A stretch of DNA of 64,000 nt from positions 15,883,724-15,947,723 of the forward strand of contig OU744736.1 in assembly GCA_916613615.1 (NCBI GenBank), given 5' to 3'. Positions 1 to 10,640 of the stretch are shown here, in pieces. Source of the DNA: Steromphala cineraria (lineage: Eukaryota; Mollusca; Gastropoda; Trochida; Trochidae). The position numbers and the translations under genes were made by a program. The notes beneath the pieces are model-generated. The model worked only from the letters and a program-made list of their open reading frames with translations, was not told the origin of the DNA and searched no databases. Every line of letters starts with the position of its first letter. The first letter of the stretch is position 1.

Positions 1-715
1 ATAAATCATTATGTTTCAAATTTTACAGACTTACGTTAAGTCTTCAAATGAATCTTTGAGAAGCAACTCCCATAATCTAAAAATCCCCAATTAACAATTG
101 GTTTATTAATTAAGCCTTGTCCATATCAATAACAGTAATTATATATGAAACGACAACAATAAGACAAATTAAAACAAAGAAATAATTTCTTCCCCCAAAA
201 TATAAATTATGTATCTATCGAAAAAGAACTATCGGGTTTATTCCCCCGAGACATTTGAAAATATTCACAAATTTTATACAAAACTAAACCAAAATGACTA
301 TTAAATGGAACACAAAAGGTAACATTTCGTCTCTATTTCATGAACATTCGATGAATTACAGTTTAAATTATTTTGAGGTGTGACGTTTTGTGTTTAAAAT
401 ACCTATAATAGGAAGTGTATAAAATATAAGACCAAAAAGTCAAGTCGACTTGCACGAAGCCTCCTGAATAGATATTCGTTCAAGAAAAAGAGGAATTTGT
501 TACCATGGTGAAGGTGAATACAAATCTTCAGTTTGAAATATCATTAACTACAGTCATTACAATAGTTAATGTTAAACAATGTATAGAAATAGTATCTATA
601 ATATTTCACATTTCGAGAATTCAAAACCACAAAAAAAAACTTTTTTCAAAATTTTCAGTTTATAAATAATACCTAGCAGAGTGGAAGCGGTAAATTCTAT
701 TTTAAACTAGATTAG
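1..715. other. AT-rich non-coding tract
   Basis: No open frame of useful length, repeat or RNA gene is visible here. The composition is AT-rich with short A and T runs. It ends where the repeat element beginning near position 720 raises the GC content. Confidence 0.6.
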
Positions 716-1080
716 CGTTTGCGGGATACCGCAAAAGCAGAGCAGCCCCTGAACTTGGGGTTTCGCCTTACCCTGTTCCGCCTTTTACAGGCCTCACCAA
801 ATTTGGAATTTTCTCGTGACCTTGACCTTTGACACTCAAGGTCACATAATCAATGAACACATTTCATTGAGTATAACATTATTGTAATGAAATTAAGTGT
901 TAAAAAATAAATTAATCCATTTTCTCCATATATGTTGACCTTGCTGTGACCTTGACCTTCGACAGTTCGTACCCAAAACTTTTTGAAAATTTTGTACTTC
1001 TCAAGAGATAATATATACAAAATCTAAACTTCATAGCACAAAAACTTTTCAAGTTATTGTGTTTACAAGGAATTGCAATA

Positions 1081-2366
1081 ACTCATATCTCATGACCTTG
1101 ACATTTGACCTTCAAGGTCACACAATAATTGAACACTTTTTATTGAGTATAACAATCATGTATTGATTAAAAGTGATCATAGTTAAAATTAAGCATTTTC
1201 GCTAAACCATGCTTAAGTCATGACCTTGCTGTGACCTTGACCTTTGACGGATTGTAGCCGAAACCTTTTCAATTTTTTTTACTTTTCCAAGGATGATATA
1301 TACCAAGTTAGTGCTTCATAGCACAGAAACTTTTCAAGTTACCGTGTTTACAAAGAATTTTGCGGTGATTTTATAACTCGTGACCTTGACCTTTGAACTT
1401 GAAAGTGAACATGTCATAATGATTCCCTGGAAGTATTAACATTTAGACATGTTCATGAGTTCTGAAAAGCTAAATGGGATAAAGTTATACCCAAATTTAG
1501 TGCATTTTGTAATAACTCATATCTCATGACCTTGACCTTTGACCTTCAAGGTCACACAATCATTGAACACTTTTTATTGAGTATAACAATCATGTATTGA
1601 TTAAAAGTGATCATAGTTAAAATTAAGCATTTTCGCTAAACCATGCTTAAGTCATGACCTTGCTGTGACCTTGACCTTTGACGGATTGTAGCCGAAACCT
1701 TTTCAATTTTTTTTACTTTTCCAAGGATGATATATACCAAGTTAGTGCTTCATAGCACAGAAACTTTTCAAGTTACCGTGTTTACAAAGAATTTTGTGGT
1801 GATTTTATAACTCGTGACCTTGACCTTTGAACTTGAAAGTGAACATGTCATAATGATTCCCTGGAAGTATTAACATTTAGACATGTTCATGAGTTCTGAA
1901 AAGCTAAATGGGATAAAGTTATACCCAAATTTAGTGCATTTTGTAATAACTCATATCTCATGACCTTGACCTTTGACCTTCAAGGTCACACAATCATTGA
2001 ACACTTTTTATTGAGTATAACAATCATGTATTGATTAAAAGTGTTCATAGTTAAAATAAAGCATTTTCGCTAAAACATGCTTACGTCATGACCTTGCTGT
2101 GACCTTGACCTTTGACGGATTGTAGCCAAAACCTTTTCAATTTTTTTTACTTTTCCAAGGATGATATATACCAAGTTAGAGCTTCATAGCACAAAAACTT
2201 TTCAAGTTATCGCGTTTACAAGGAATTCTTAGAGTGAATACATATCTCGTGACCTTGACCTTTGACCTTGAAAGTGAACGTGTCAAAATCGTTCCCCCGA
2301 GGTATGAGTAGTAAGGTATGAATTAGAGTTCTGGAAAGCTTAGTGAAAAAAAGTTATAGCTAGTAG
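1081..2366. repeat. 434-bp tandem repeat, three units
   Basis: The units start at 1081, 1515 and 1949. The first two are nearly identical across all 434 bp, which suggests recent duplication. The third diverges in its last hundred bases and runs into the CGG tract. Each unit carries several TGACCTTGACC or TTCAAGGTCA motifs. A shorter, older half-unit lies at about 806-1080. Confidence 0.9.
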
Positions 2367-2373
2367 TACGAGT

Positions 2374-2398
2374 GCGGCGGCGGCGGCGGCGGCGGCGA
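2374..2398. repeat. CGG trinucleotide microsatellite
   Basis: About eight consecutive CGG units lie between the tandem core and the terminal hairpin of the surrounding element. Such a tract just inside the 3' end is a known feature of pearl-like elements. Confidence 0.9.
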
Positions 2399-2420
2399 TG
2401 GAAACTTCACAAAAACTGAT

Positions 2421-2448
2421 AGCAGCCCCGTCCTTAGACGGGGCTGCT
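2421..2448. other. Perfect 12-bp hairpin at element end
   Basis: The arms AGCAGCCCCGTC and GACGGGGCTGCT are exact reverse complements separated by the 4-nt loop CTTA. It is GC-rich in an AT-rich setting. In Helitron-type elements a hairpin close to the 3' end marks the end of transposition. Here it most likely plays that part rather than acting as a transcription terminator. Confidence 0.75.
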
Positions 2449-2830
2449 AATTATAACTCGAGAACTTGAATTTAATTAATTTAATTATATTCATTATTAA
2501 TTTAATTATTTTATTTCAATTTAAATTTTAGAAATTTAACTTAATTTTCGATGATATATACGGAGACTCTTTGAGCAACAATGTCATTGGATCCTTAAGC
2601 AGCCTATTATCATATAGTTATTATTAATAAAGAACATCCGGTGATTATTCATCATAAAGATATATAAAACACCACATAAATCCCCAAGTTAAAAAAATGC
2701 AGTGAGATATCTTCTTTAGGCCCAACTATGATAAATCACGTACTGTTTTTAGCCTTGATTGAATTCAGGCAAGCGGTGCATCAAAGAGTAGAATACCTGT
2801 TGATTACAATGGTGTGCACTTCAGGTAAAT

Positions 2831-3058
2831 GCTCATCTCTACTTCCAATGAGTGATTGCCGGCTATTGACAATAGCAACAATGTGTTGATAGCAAGGGCA
2901 GAACACAAGAGATTAAAAACGTATAAACGCCCAAGTATATGTTCATCTTTACGCCGATGCATACGATGAATAATAGTCGGCAGTTGTCAATAGCAACAAT
3001 GTCTCACATAGAAGTGGGCCGAACATAGAGGATCAAAAAGGTGTAAAAGCATGACTTT
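2831..3058. repeat. Diverged tandem duplication, about 110-118 bp
   Basis: Two copies begin with GCTCATCT (2831) and GTTCATCT (2941). They share an AATAGCAACAATGT block and a GAACA..AGAG/GGAT..AAAA block, with small indels giving offsets of 110 to 118 bp. No coding potential is seen. Confidence 0.6.
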
Positions 3059-3115
3059 TCAATCCGGGGCGGAAACATGTTGCGAACAAGATAAAATGTT
3101 ATTGTTCATCTTTTA

Positions 3116-3193
3116 GTGGTCATTATTTCAGCAAGTCCTATTGTGGTCATTATTTTAGCCTTTCCTTTGTTGTCATTATTTTAGCAATGGGTG
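3116..3193. repeat. Three-copy 26-27 bp minisatellite
   Basis: The phrase GTGGTCATTATTTCAGC and close variants start at 3116, 3143 and 3169. An AAGATGGCG (YY1-like) motif follows at 3222-3230, but no transcript can be defined from it. Confidence 0.75.
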
Positions 3194-3899
3194 TTTGACT
3201 TGTGCTTTCTTCTCCAAATAAAAGATGGCGCTTCTAAATAAAAGATGGATGAAGATGTCGTTATAGTCTCGTTAAATATCGTTGTTTGAACGAGAGTTTG
3301 ATATCCGAGGATCCATGTTTTCTCGTGCAAACTGTCACTTCAAAGGGAGGTAACCGATGTTCTCATTTGTCAAACCTTTGACTTCGCCGATGTTTCAAGT
3401 TACTTCTTTATATTTGCCCTTCGGGTTAATCAACCGTGTACGATTTGTCAAACAAACTGAGAAATGGATTTAACAGACGAATTAATCATATTGTGCAATA
3501 CTGACCATCGGCTTTCTGTGAAGCTTGAGACGCCATTGACCAATCGTTATCCTTGTGTTCTGGTGGATGAAGAAGGCGGGGTCGGCATTTTAAAGCTTTA
3601 AAGTAAAACCTCCTTGAAAAAAGTCTTTTCGGTGGTTTTGATGAATAATGATATTTCACCTTCAGAGCAATAATCAATGAAACTTCCAATTGTTTATGTT
3701 CTTTTGATACTGTAGCATCGTTCGAAAGGCAGAAATGCCATGTCATAGAAATGATATGAGCAAGCATACACCAGTGCATGTCTCTTTCAATTTGTTGATT
3801 CCATCATAAGATACCTAAATATTCATATATTGTTTGATAATCATCTTTCTATAAAGATTGGTTCAATGAAAACTAATGTATTTTTACAAAATGTGTCAT

Positions 3900-3963
3900 G
3901 AAAACTGCGGGATTGGAACCACGGAAGTCAAACGCGCTAACTGTTGCGCAATTCCGTCTCTAT
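3900..3963 (-). repeat. tRNA-like SINE relic or tRNA pseudogene
   Basis: On the minus strand an A-box-like stretch (TTGCGCAACAGTTAGCGC, plus coordinates about 3934-3951) is followed by a B-box-like GGTTCCAATCC (about 3909-3919), the order expected of an internal RNA polymerase III promoter. The spacing between the boxes is too short for an intact anticodon arm, so this is not a working tRNA gene. A decayed SINE head or tRNA pseudogene fits best. Confidence 0.4.
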
Positions 3964-3965
3964 GA

Positions 3966-4640
3966 AAACTTGACTTGACTAGCTGTAGTTCAGAACAAAT
4001 TCTAGACCTTCTTTTCAAAAGGTTATCATGTTTCAAACTAGGCTGAAATGTCTTCGAAATAATAAGAGCTACAGTCTTTAACCATGATGTATGCATGTTT
4101 ATCACTTAAATGTTAATTTATGCAAGCGAGTTCTCTTCTGAGAGTCGAATTTCTCATAAGGCCACTCGATTATCCGTAAGATGTTACACACTGTATTCGA
4201 TAATTTTAGTGTTAACACATTTTATTCATTTTTGTTAGGGAAATTGACTACATCCACACAAAACATCCTTATTTTGATTGGAAAATTTTGTCCAATCTAT
4301 TTTCTTTAGAAAACGTGCCTTTAGTGCCTTTAAGACTCTGTTCCCACGACAAGAATACCCACCTGGTTATAACTTGCTTCATAGGCATAGATAAAACACA
4401 TCCATGTCAGGAAACAATTCAAAACGAATTATCTACCAAAACAGATTCCAATGGGCGTAAAAATGCCAAGAGGATGTATAATTGGCCATTCCTTGATGAA
4501 CTCAGCACAAAACCACGCAATACGTTAGCAAGAAAGTGATAGAAGTTGTGCATTCCCATACTTTGCATGTTTCCCTTGTAATTTGCGTGTGGCCAATTAC
4601 TTGGAGTCCATAACAACAAGCGAAGATACCTCTAAATCAT
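3966..4640. other. Non-coding tract without recognised genes
   Basis: Only short chance open frames occur. No repeat boundary or splice-supported exon is visible. It ends at the CpG-containing motif pair near 4650. Confidence 0.5.
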
Positions 4641-4700
4641 TGTGTGATAAATTCTCGCGAGATCTCGTTCGGCCTTCATTAAACATGGCGAAAGCAAGGC
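4640..4700 (+). promoter_or_regulatory. Candidate core promoter: TCTCGCGAGA plus AAACATGGCG
   Basis: Seen: an exact TCTCGCGAGA palindrome at 4653-4662 and a YY1-like AAACATGGCG at 4681-4690, within one turn of CpG-richer sequence. Known: both motifs are characteristic of TATA-less promoters of broadly expressed animal genes. Inferred: a transcription start could lie here, reading to the right. The ATG in the second motif opens only seven codons, so it is not a protein start. No downstream exon was recognised. Confidence 0.3.
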
Positions 4701-4908
4701 CCGGATGACACATTGTTGAATTATGGATCTCTTATCTATTGCATTATGGGAACGGTGGAAGCTCTTCTATCAAGAAGGTCAGAAAGTGCAATAAATATCA
4801 GGTGAAAGTGATTTGACTCATCCAACATATTTTAGACAAATGGTGCCTGTGAATCATGGGCAGTCCAAATATGCAACTTTTCACCAAAGCTCAATTGGAA
4901 GTGCTTAA

Positions 4909-5264
4909 AGGGACAGTGGCACGTTTTTAGGGGGAATATAAGGTGATGTCAGGAAAATGAAAATTAATGGTTCCAATTGAAAGACAATGTATTAAAACTA
5001 AACGGAGCAGTAATAATTGAAATATATATTGTAAAGTTTAGCCATGCGATTCCTTTTTCTTACACAAGATGAATTAAAGGTGTTCACACAAAATGGCCGC
5101 CAATGGATTTTATGTGAATCTTCATACTTACTTATCTGACTATGGATGATTGGGTTGTGTAATGAGATATTTGACACTGTCAAAATATTACTTTTAGCAT
5201 CAACTTACAATTATCAGTGAAATATCTAAAATATATTTTTTTCAACACACGTGCTACTGCCCCT
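4909..5264 (+). mobile_element. 356-bp TTAA MITE, copy 1
   Basis: Exact TTAA at both ends (4905-4908 and 5265-5268) flanks inverted ends AGGGACAGTGGCACG and, reverse complemented, AGGGGCAGTAGCACG. The interior shares long blocks with the copy at 52298-52653, including the stretch containing ACAAAATGGCCGCCAATGG. It has no open frame. A TTAA target is used by piggyBac and Kolobok transposases, so this is probably a non-autonomous derivative of one of those superfamilies. Confidence 0.85.
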
Positions 5265-5268
5265 TTAA

Positions 5269-7080
5269 ATGCACTCCAGCACGCATAATCGATACTCTAT
5301 CTTTCTATATTGTAACAATCTCGGGTGTTGTATCAATAAAAGTATGCCCTTATTCAAGGATATGCAATTTGAATGAAGGTTAATGCAAGAGCGGTGCTTA
5401 TTAGAAATCAATAAAGTGATAGATTATGAAAAAATATAATCCTTTATTTTCATTTAAGAGACTCAACTATTCAAAATGCTATTTATATTTTCCCATTTGG
5501 TGCATAACCGTCTCCTATGTTTTTTAAATTTTTTTGTAATTTCATTTTTTTGTTTTATTGTTTGCAGAATTTAAATTCATCGATAACAACCTAAAGTGAG
5601 TGCAACCAGACTGCGTAGCTGTCGAAAACGAGTCATGATTTTGCATTAAAGTTCGATGTCTCTAAGATGCTTTCTGTTTTTTTGGTTTCTTCAAGTAATT
5701 TATATTTCAGAGATTGAGTATTGATTCAAGTTCCCAAGGCCAAGGAACAATTACACCAAAAAGATCAGTGAATTATTCAATGCAGATTTGTTTATGAAAA
5801 GAATATATCAAACTTGTGTGTACATGGATTTTGACACACAACTTCACCACTTAATTTGACATGCGGACGGTTCCAGATCTACACCTTTAATGAGAAATCT
5901 AATAAGTGTGGTCTAAACAACGGCTTAAACTTGAGTATAGTCTCTTGACGTTGTTTACAAATTTCGAACCAAATGTAAACAACGTTGCTTTGAGGTTGAC
6001 AAGATCCCACTGGAGCTCTTGAGAAATCTTGAATTATAAGCATAATCCAACATGGAGTGAAGATATATGCAAACTGCAAATTTTAATTAAAGAATTCCTC
6101 AGATGAAGAGAAGATTAAGATCTTCATAAATAGTCATGAATCTTAAGCAGGTGATTTTCAATTTTGTTTTAGCCTAGTCTTGAATTCGACCCCACTGGGT
6201 TCAAGTGGTCACAAACAATACCCAGAATCCTTTGTTACAAATGGCGTTGTGTCCGGTGACCTCTGAGGTCATATGCAATTATTTGCAGGTAGAAGTGACT
6301 TGACAGTAATCGGTAGTGTCAACACGGTAGACATTGTTATGTAGAGGGCTCCGCTTAAAATGTCGTCTGCTCAATGGCAGCCATTTTCAAAAACAAGAGA
6401 AGCAAAAGTTGAAAATGGTAATGTCGGGAATTAGTCTTTGTTTGAGAGTTCATTCTTAATTTCATAGCAGATGGGAGGTCTGTAAATATTATTGGCAAAT
6501 TGACGGCGGACATTTTGTGACTTTCATACAAAGCAGACATGAAATATCCCTTTTTCTGTTTGTATTTCCGTTGTTGACACTTTTTAATTGACATTTTCAT
6601 TATCTTGCGCCTTTATCACAATGTCATATCTTGGTTGTTAATATTTTTTCCCAACAACAAGATAACATGGTATCTATGCTTCATCCTTCAACAGGTGCGA
6701 CAGTTTCCAAAAATACTTCTGACATGTGTTTAATCAAGTATTCTGTTGAAATGAATGATAAACGTAAATCGAACTTATCATTCATCGAATGAATTATTAA
6801 ATAAAATATAAGCAGCTTAATAATTTCAATAAATTCCATTTACAAGAAGATAAACGAAGATATCATTTATGCCATTCACTTACGAGTTAACGAAAACAAT
6901 TTTAATAATATGATCAACATAATTGTACAAGATATTAAAATGATGTCAGTAAGATATATTAAAAGTTTATTCCCATTACTCCTACAACTGTGTACCAATT
7001 ATCAGTAAGATCATACTGAATCCATCTATACAATGCTTTCTATAAATATTCCATGTTTTAACTTAAATAAACCATTCCCA
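5269..7080. other. Non-coding tract with an everted AGGTCA pair
   Basis: No gene recognised. At 6257-6271 the sequence TGACCTCTGAGGTCA forms an everted repeat of the nuclear-receptor half-site AGGTCA with a 3-nt spacer, but it stands alone. The rest is AT-rich with chance open frames only. Confidence 0.5.
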
Positions 7081-7084
7081 TTAA

Positions 7085-8112
7085 GTAGGGGAGACCAGGG
7101 CAAAGCGCGCCCCCTTACATATAAGCGTGTTTTCTGGGAATATTAATATTTTTAGAATACAACTTGCAACATGTCTCCAATTCTCATCAGATAAACCTTT
7201 GTATGAAAAATGCTTTTTTACCTACCACGCCTTCATAAAGAGATATTAACGAAAACGTATTTCCACAAAGGCGGTGCACTTTGCCCCTTAGTTTTGGGCA
7301 AAGCGCCCCATGCGAAAAGACACACACATGTGATATGTCAAACACCTATAATAAGCCATTACCATACACAATTTGTTTTTAAAAGTGCCTTGCAGCTCAC
7401 AGGCACCCTTATGAAAACCAAACAAATAATAAAAACCTGGGCTCAGTTTATGCAAAGAAGGACAAAATATTTGTTTATATGTCATGGAACCATATTTTCG
7501 AAATTCTTATAAAAAAACTTACATGATTACTATATACGAAGTTCTAAGAACTATTTGAGTCTTGACAATTAAACTCATTTACTATCAGAAACAAGTTAAT
7601 ATATGAAAAAAATAAAGAAATTGATTGGTTTTGAAGACAAATTTAACATTTTACAAACATCTTATCTCTGTCCGGCTTTCACATACGGCCTATCTCCTTT
7701 ATTTTTGTAGGGATAAAACAAAATATATGATGAATATCATATCAATATTAAAAAATCAAAGAAAATATTTGTGTTTCAAAATGAAACAAAGATCCTATAT
7801 TATAATTTTATACTTCATTTTTAATACCAATTTTTAAAAATACAGGAAAATTATGGAATGAAAATTACATTCTATTTTACGATATTTACTTATGAAAACT
7901 AATTGATAACTCTGACACTATGATGTGTTGACCATAAAGAAATATTTTAGATCACTCGGGGCAAAGCGCTCCTCCAATTCACGCTAACGATGCAAATGTG
8001 GATCACAACGTTTCTTAGCGTTTGCTTTCATTGGTTGATCTGTCGGTCGTTAAGAAGAAATAACGGTTGGTCACTTTGCCCCGACGGCGCGCTTTGCCCT
8101 GGTCTCCCCTAC
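7085..8112. mobile_element. 1028-bp non-autonomous DNA transposon
   Basis: Seen: inverted ends of about 28 bp (GTAGGGGAGACCAGGGCAAA at the left, its complement at the right) flanked by TTAA (7081-7084) and TTAG (8113-8116), the latter one base from a perfect duplication. The motif GGGCAAAGCGC recurs inside near each end (about 7273-7313 in both orientations, about 7960 and 8075-8100). Such subterminal repeats commonly act as transposase binding sites. No transposase frame is present; the longest open frame inside is 100 codons with no recognised domain. piggyBac or Kolobok fits TTAA; a TA target (Tc1/mariner) cannot be excluded. Confidence 0.75.
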
Positions 8113-8854
8113 TTAGCTTTTAAATACTCCCAAACGAATGATACCGACAAGAATTATAGCTTTATTACTCTTTTATAACTTTCAAATAGAGACGTTTCAT
8201 ATGTAGATTGTTTTGTTCGTAGAAAAGACTCAAGACTGCAGGAAAAAAAAGTTAACAATATGGATCATTTTTGAAATAAAAACTCTGGAAGAAGCAAATA
8301 AGTCTCACCCTGCTATCGACATCAATATAAAGTTTATGAGAATATCTTTATTTGATAATCCGATATTGCTATTTCTCGTGTACCAAACTTACAACGTTCA
8401 TTTTGGGGTGAATGGTTTGACTAAATTGCATTTTCAGATATGTACTTAGAAAAAAACATTCATAAGTATATTATGATGAAATAGCTTTATTAAAACCACA
8501 TATACTGATTGATCTTAAACAACACACGATAGATGGTAAATGTATTCGATAACTTTACATAAATAACTCTTTTTAAATATATTGTTCTCTTCTATTGGTC
8601 AAAATTGTTTCCCTCGGGTCTATAAACATATAAAAATAGGTATTGACCTCATCAGCAGTCTATAATTGTATAAAACTTTATAATGTAAAGTAAAATGTTT
8701 TTAAAATTAGTTTTTAACAATATTATAGTGATAACATTATCTATACTAAGGTGCTACAAAAGCCTAATAAAATCAATTAATATGTCACCTTAGCCACGAG
8801 CGACCTTTTGACAGTAAGGATCATATGACGAATGCATATGTCACCAAAACGGAA

Positions 8855-8890
8855 ATGACCTTTGACGTCAGATGGTTGGATCACGTGACC
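8855..8890. promoter_or_regulatory. CRE next to TGACCTTTGAC and a TCACGTGA E-box
   Basis: TGACCTTTGACGTCA (8857-8870) overlaps a DR1-like nuclear-receptor site with an exact CRE (TGACGTCA, 8863-8870). TCACGTGA follows at 8881-8888. The close spacing is suggestive of an enhancer or promoter module, but nothing else supports one. Confidence 0.3.
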
Positions 8891-10621
8891 TTCCTGTGTC
8901 CGATCTTTCTGATTGATTCTAAATGTCTGAAATATGCACGCGTGTAATTGACAATGCATGAATTTATTGCAACCGTTTAAACGTTCAAAGGCATTGACTA
9001 ATTTGATATGCCACACGCCAGTGGAGCTTTTGTCAGTCAAAGGATCATTGTCTTATAATCTTAAAATAGATCTGACATTTGCAATAAGATTTCAGTCTTG
9101 TAAATTCTATAGAGTAATTGATATAAAACTTGTGTGTGTGTGTACTGAAATGAAGACAATACGTATCAGTATAGTCTAGTTTCTTTTTCTTTTTCTTTAA
9201 ATAAATCATTTTCCTGTACTCAAGCATGTACCTGATATAACGCAATCTTATTAAAATATGATCTGTCTGCTACACTACGCTACGCTGTAGTCTGCTTAAT
9301 GTAGTGAAGAAATTATTATATCAATTTAATGAGATTGTGATATAACGTTAACACAAATATGTGTATGCATTCCCAATTAGTTGAACACAAATTACCTTTT
9401 TTTAATTTAAATTTCAAATGGAATTGTTAAGCAACATTAAAGTAAGTGTCAACCATCTTAATTTGCCTACATTTAAGTTGGAATGCAAAAGGAGCGAATG
9501 ATGAAACAAATTGAACCAAGGACTTTCATAGCTCATCAAAGTCCTTGATTGAACATAGACGTGAAACACATGAAAGAATCAGGATGGAAATATGCATAAA
9601 AAATAAGTTACATACAAACAAAATTTGAGATGCCTTTAATAAAAATTCTGAATGTGTATTCTTTTTTAAGCGCCAAGTTTCCAGCGCGAATCGTCGGTTT
9701 AATTGGATACAATTCTGAAAAGAATTTAAGCAAGAGGATGTATCTGTCATTTCCAGGAAGCAGAAAAACAAGAATGATGCGTGCGCAACGGAAACACCCC
9801 GGCAAGGGATTAATGCACCTGCGGGCGGTCAATTAGCACGTGGTGCACGTGCGTTGAAATTGACATGGTGTTGACATGACTTGCACGGGCTTTATGAAAC
9901 AAACACCTGTTGAGCAATACATTGCGAAGTTGTTGGTCATAAATCTAAATTTCATGAGTGATTTTGTCACATTTGTCGATTCCACGAGAATAAATGCACG
10001 TGCAAATGTAATAAAATACATTTTTGTTCCAAAATGTTACCAAAAGGAAAGAAGTGTACAAAAGTGCATAAAGTAAAATCTCAATACGTTGCTTACTCGA
10101 CAAATTTTTTAATTTTAATAGCAAAGTCGAAATTTACTTTCGAAACTGTAATCTTTATTGCATTGTTTAAGGAGAAGCAATAACATAAGCTGTCGTAGCC
10201 TGTTTGTTGATCCTTTTCTACAGTTTGTGTATCATAATCAATTGTGTAAAAACAAAATCTGGAAATAAAAATAGTTATAATGAAACAGAAATTTGTTGAA
10301 TAATGACATGTAAGTATTTAGAAAGGATCTCAACGATAGTAAATCATTCAAATGCTATGAACAATTAGTCTATAATCTGCAGAATAAAAAAAGTTGTTCT
10401 CATTCACAAGACCAAGATATAAACAATTCAAACCAAAAGTACTCCATAGTCCAGATTTTAAACAATGTTATAATTTATTCGTAGACTTTATGTGGGGAGA
10501 GTGTGTATTTTCATTCAAAATGCCGCATGTGATGTATGTTTTGAAAACTTGTAAGCAAAGTACATTGAATGGCATGTTGACAGTGACATCCTGGCAAGCC
10601 TCGTTCTGGGTCAGATGAGAT

Positions 10622-10640
10622 CAGCTTCCGGCCGCCATGA
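10622..10640 (+). promoter_or_regulatory. ETS plus YY1-like motif pair
   Basis: CTTCCGGCCGCCATGAC joins an ETS core (GGAA on the minus strand) directly to a GCCGCCAT YY1-type element. This pairing is common in TATA-less animal promoters. No exon could be attached to it. Confidence 0.25.

Larger units (their letters stand above)
720..2450 (+). mobile_element. Helitron-related (pearl/HINE-like) non-autonomous element
   Basis: Seen: a GC-richer left end beginning near GCGGGATACCGC, a partial core unit (about 806-1080), then tandem core units spaced exactly 434 bp apart (anchor ACTCATATCT at 1081, 1515 and 1949), a CGG microsatellite at about 2374-2398, and a perfect 12-bp hairpin at 2421-2448 next to TAATT. 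Known: pearl elements of bivalves and the Helentron-associated HINEs share the plan of left arm, tandem core, microsatellite and 3' hairpin, and move without encoded proteins. Inferred: this is such an element, and it has no coding capacity. The exact left boundary is uncertain. It could instead be a satellite array captured beside an unrelated hairpin. The strand given places the hairpin at the 3' end. Confidence 0.5.
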
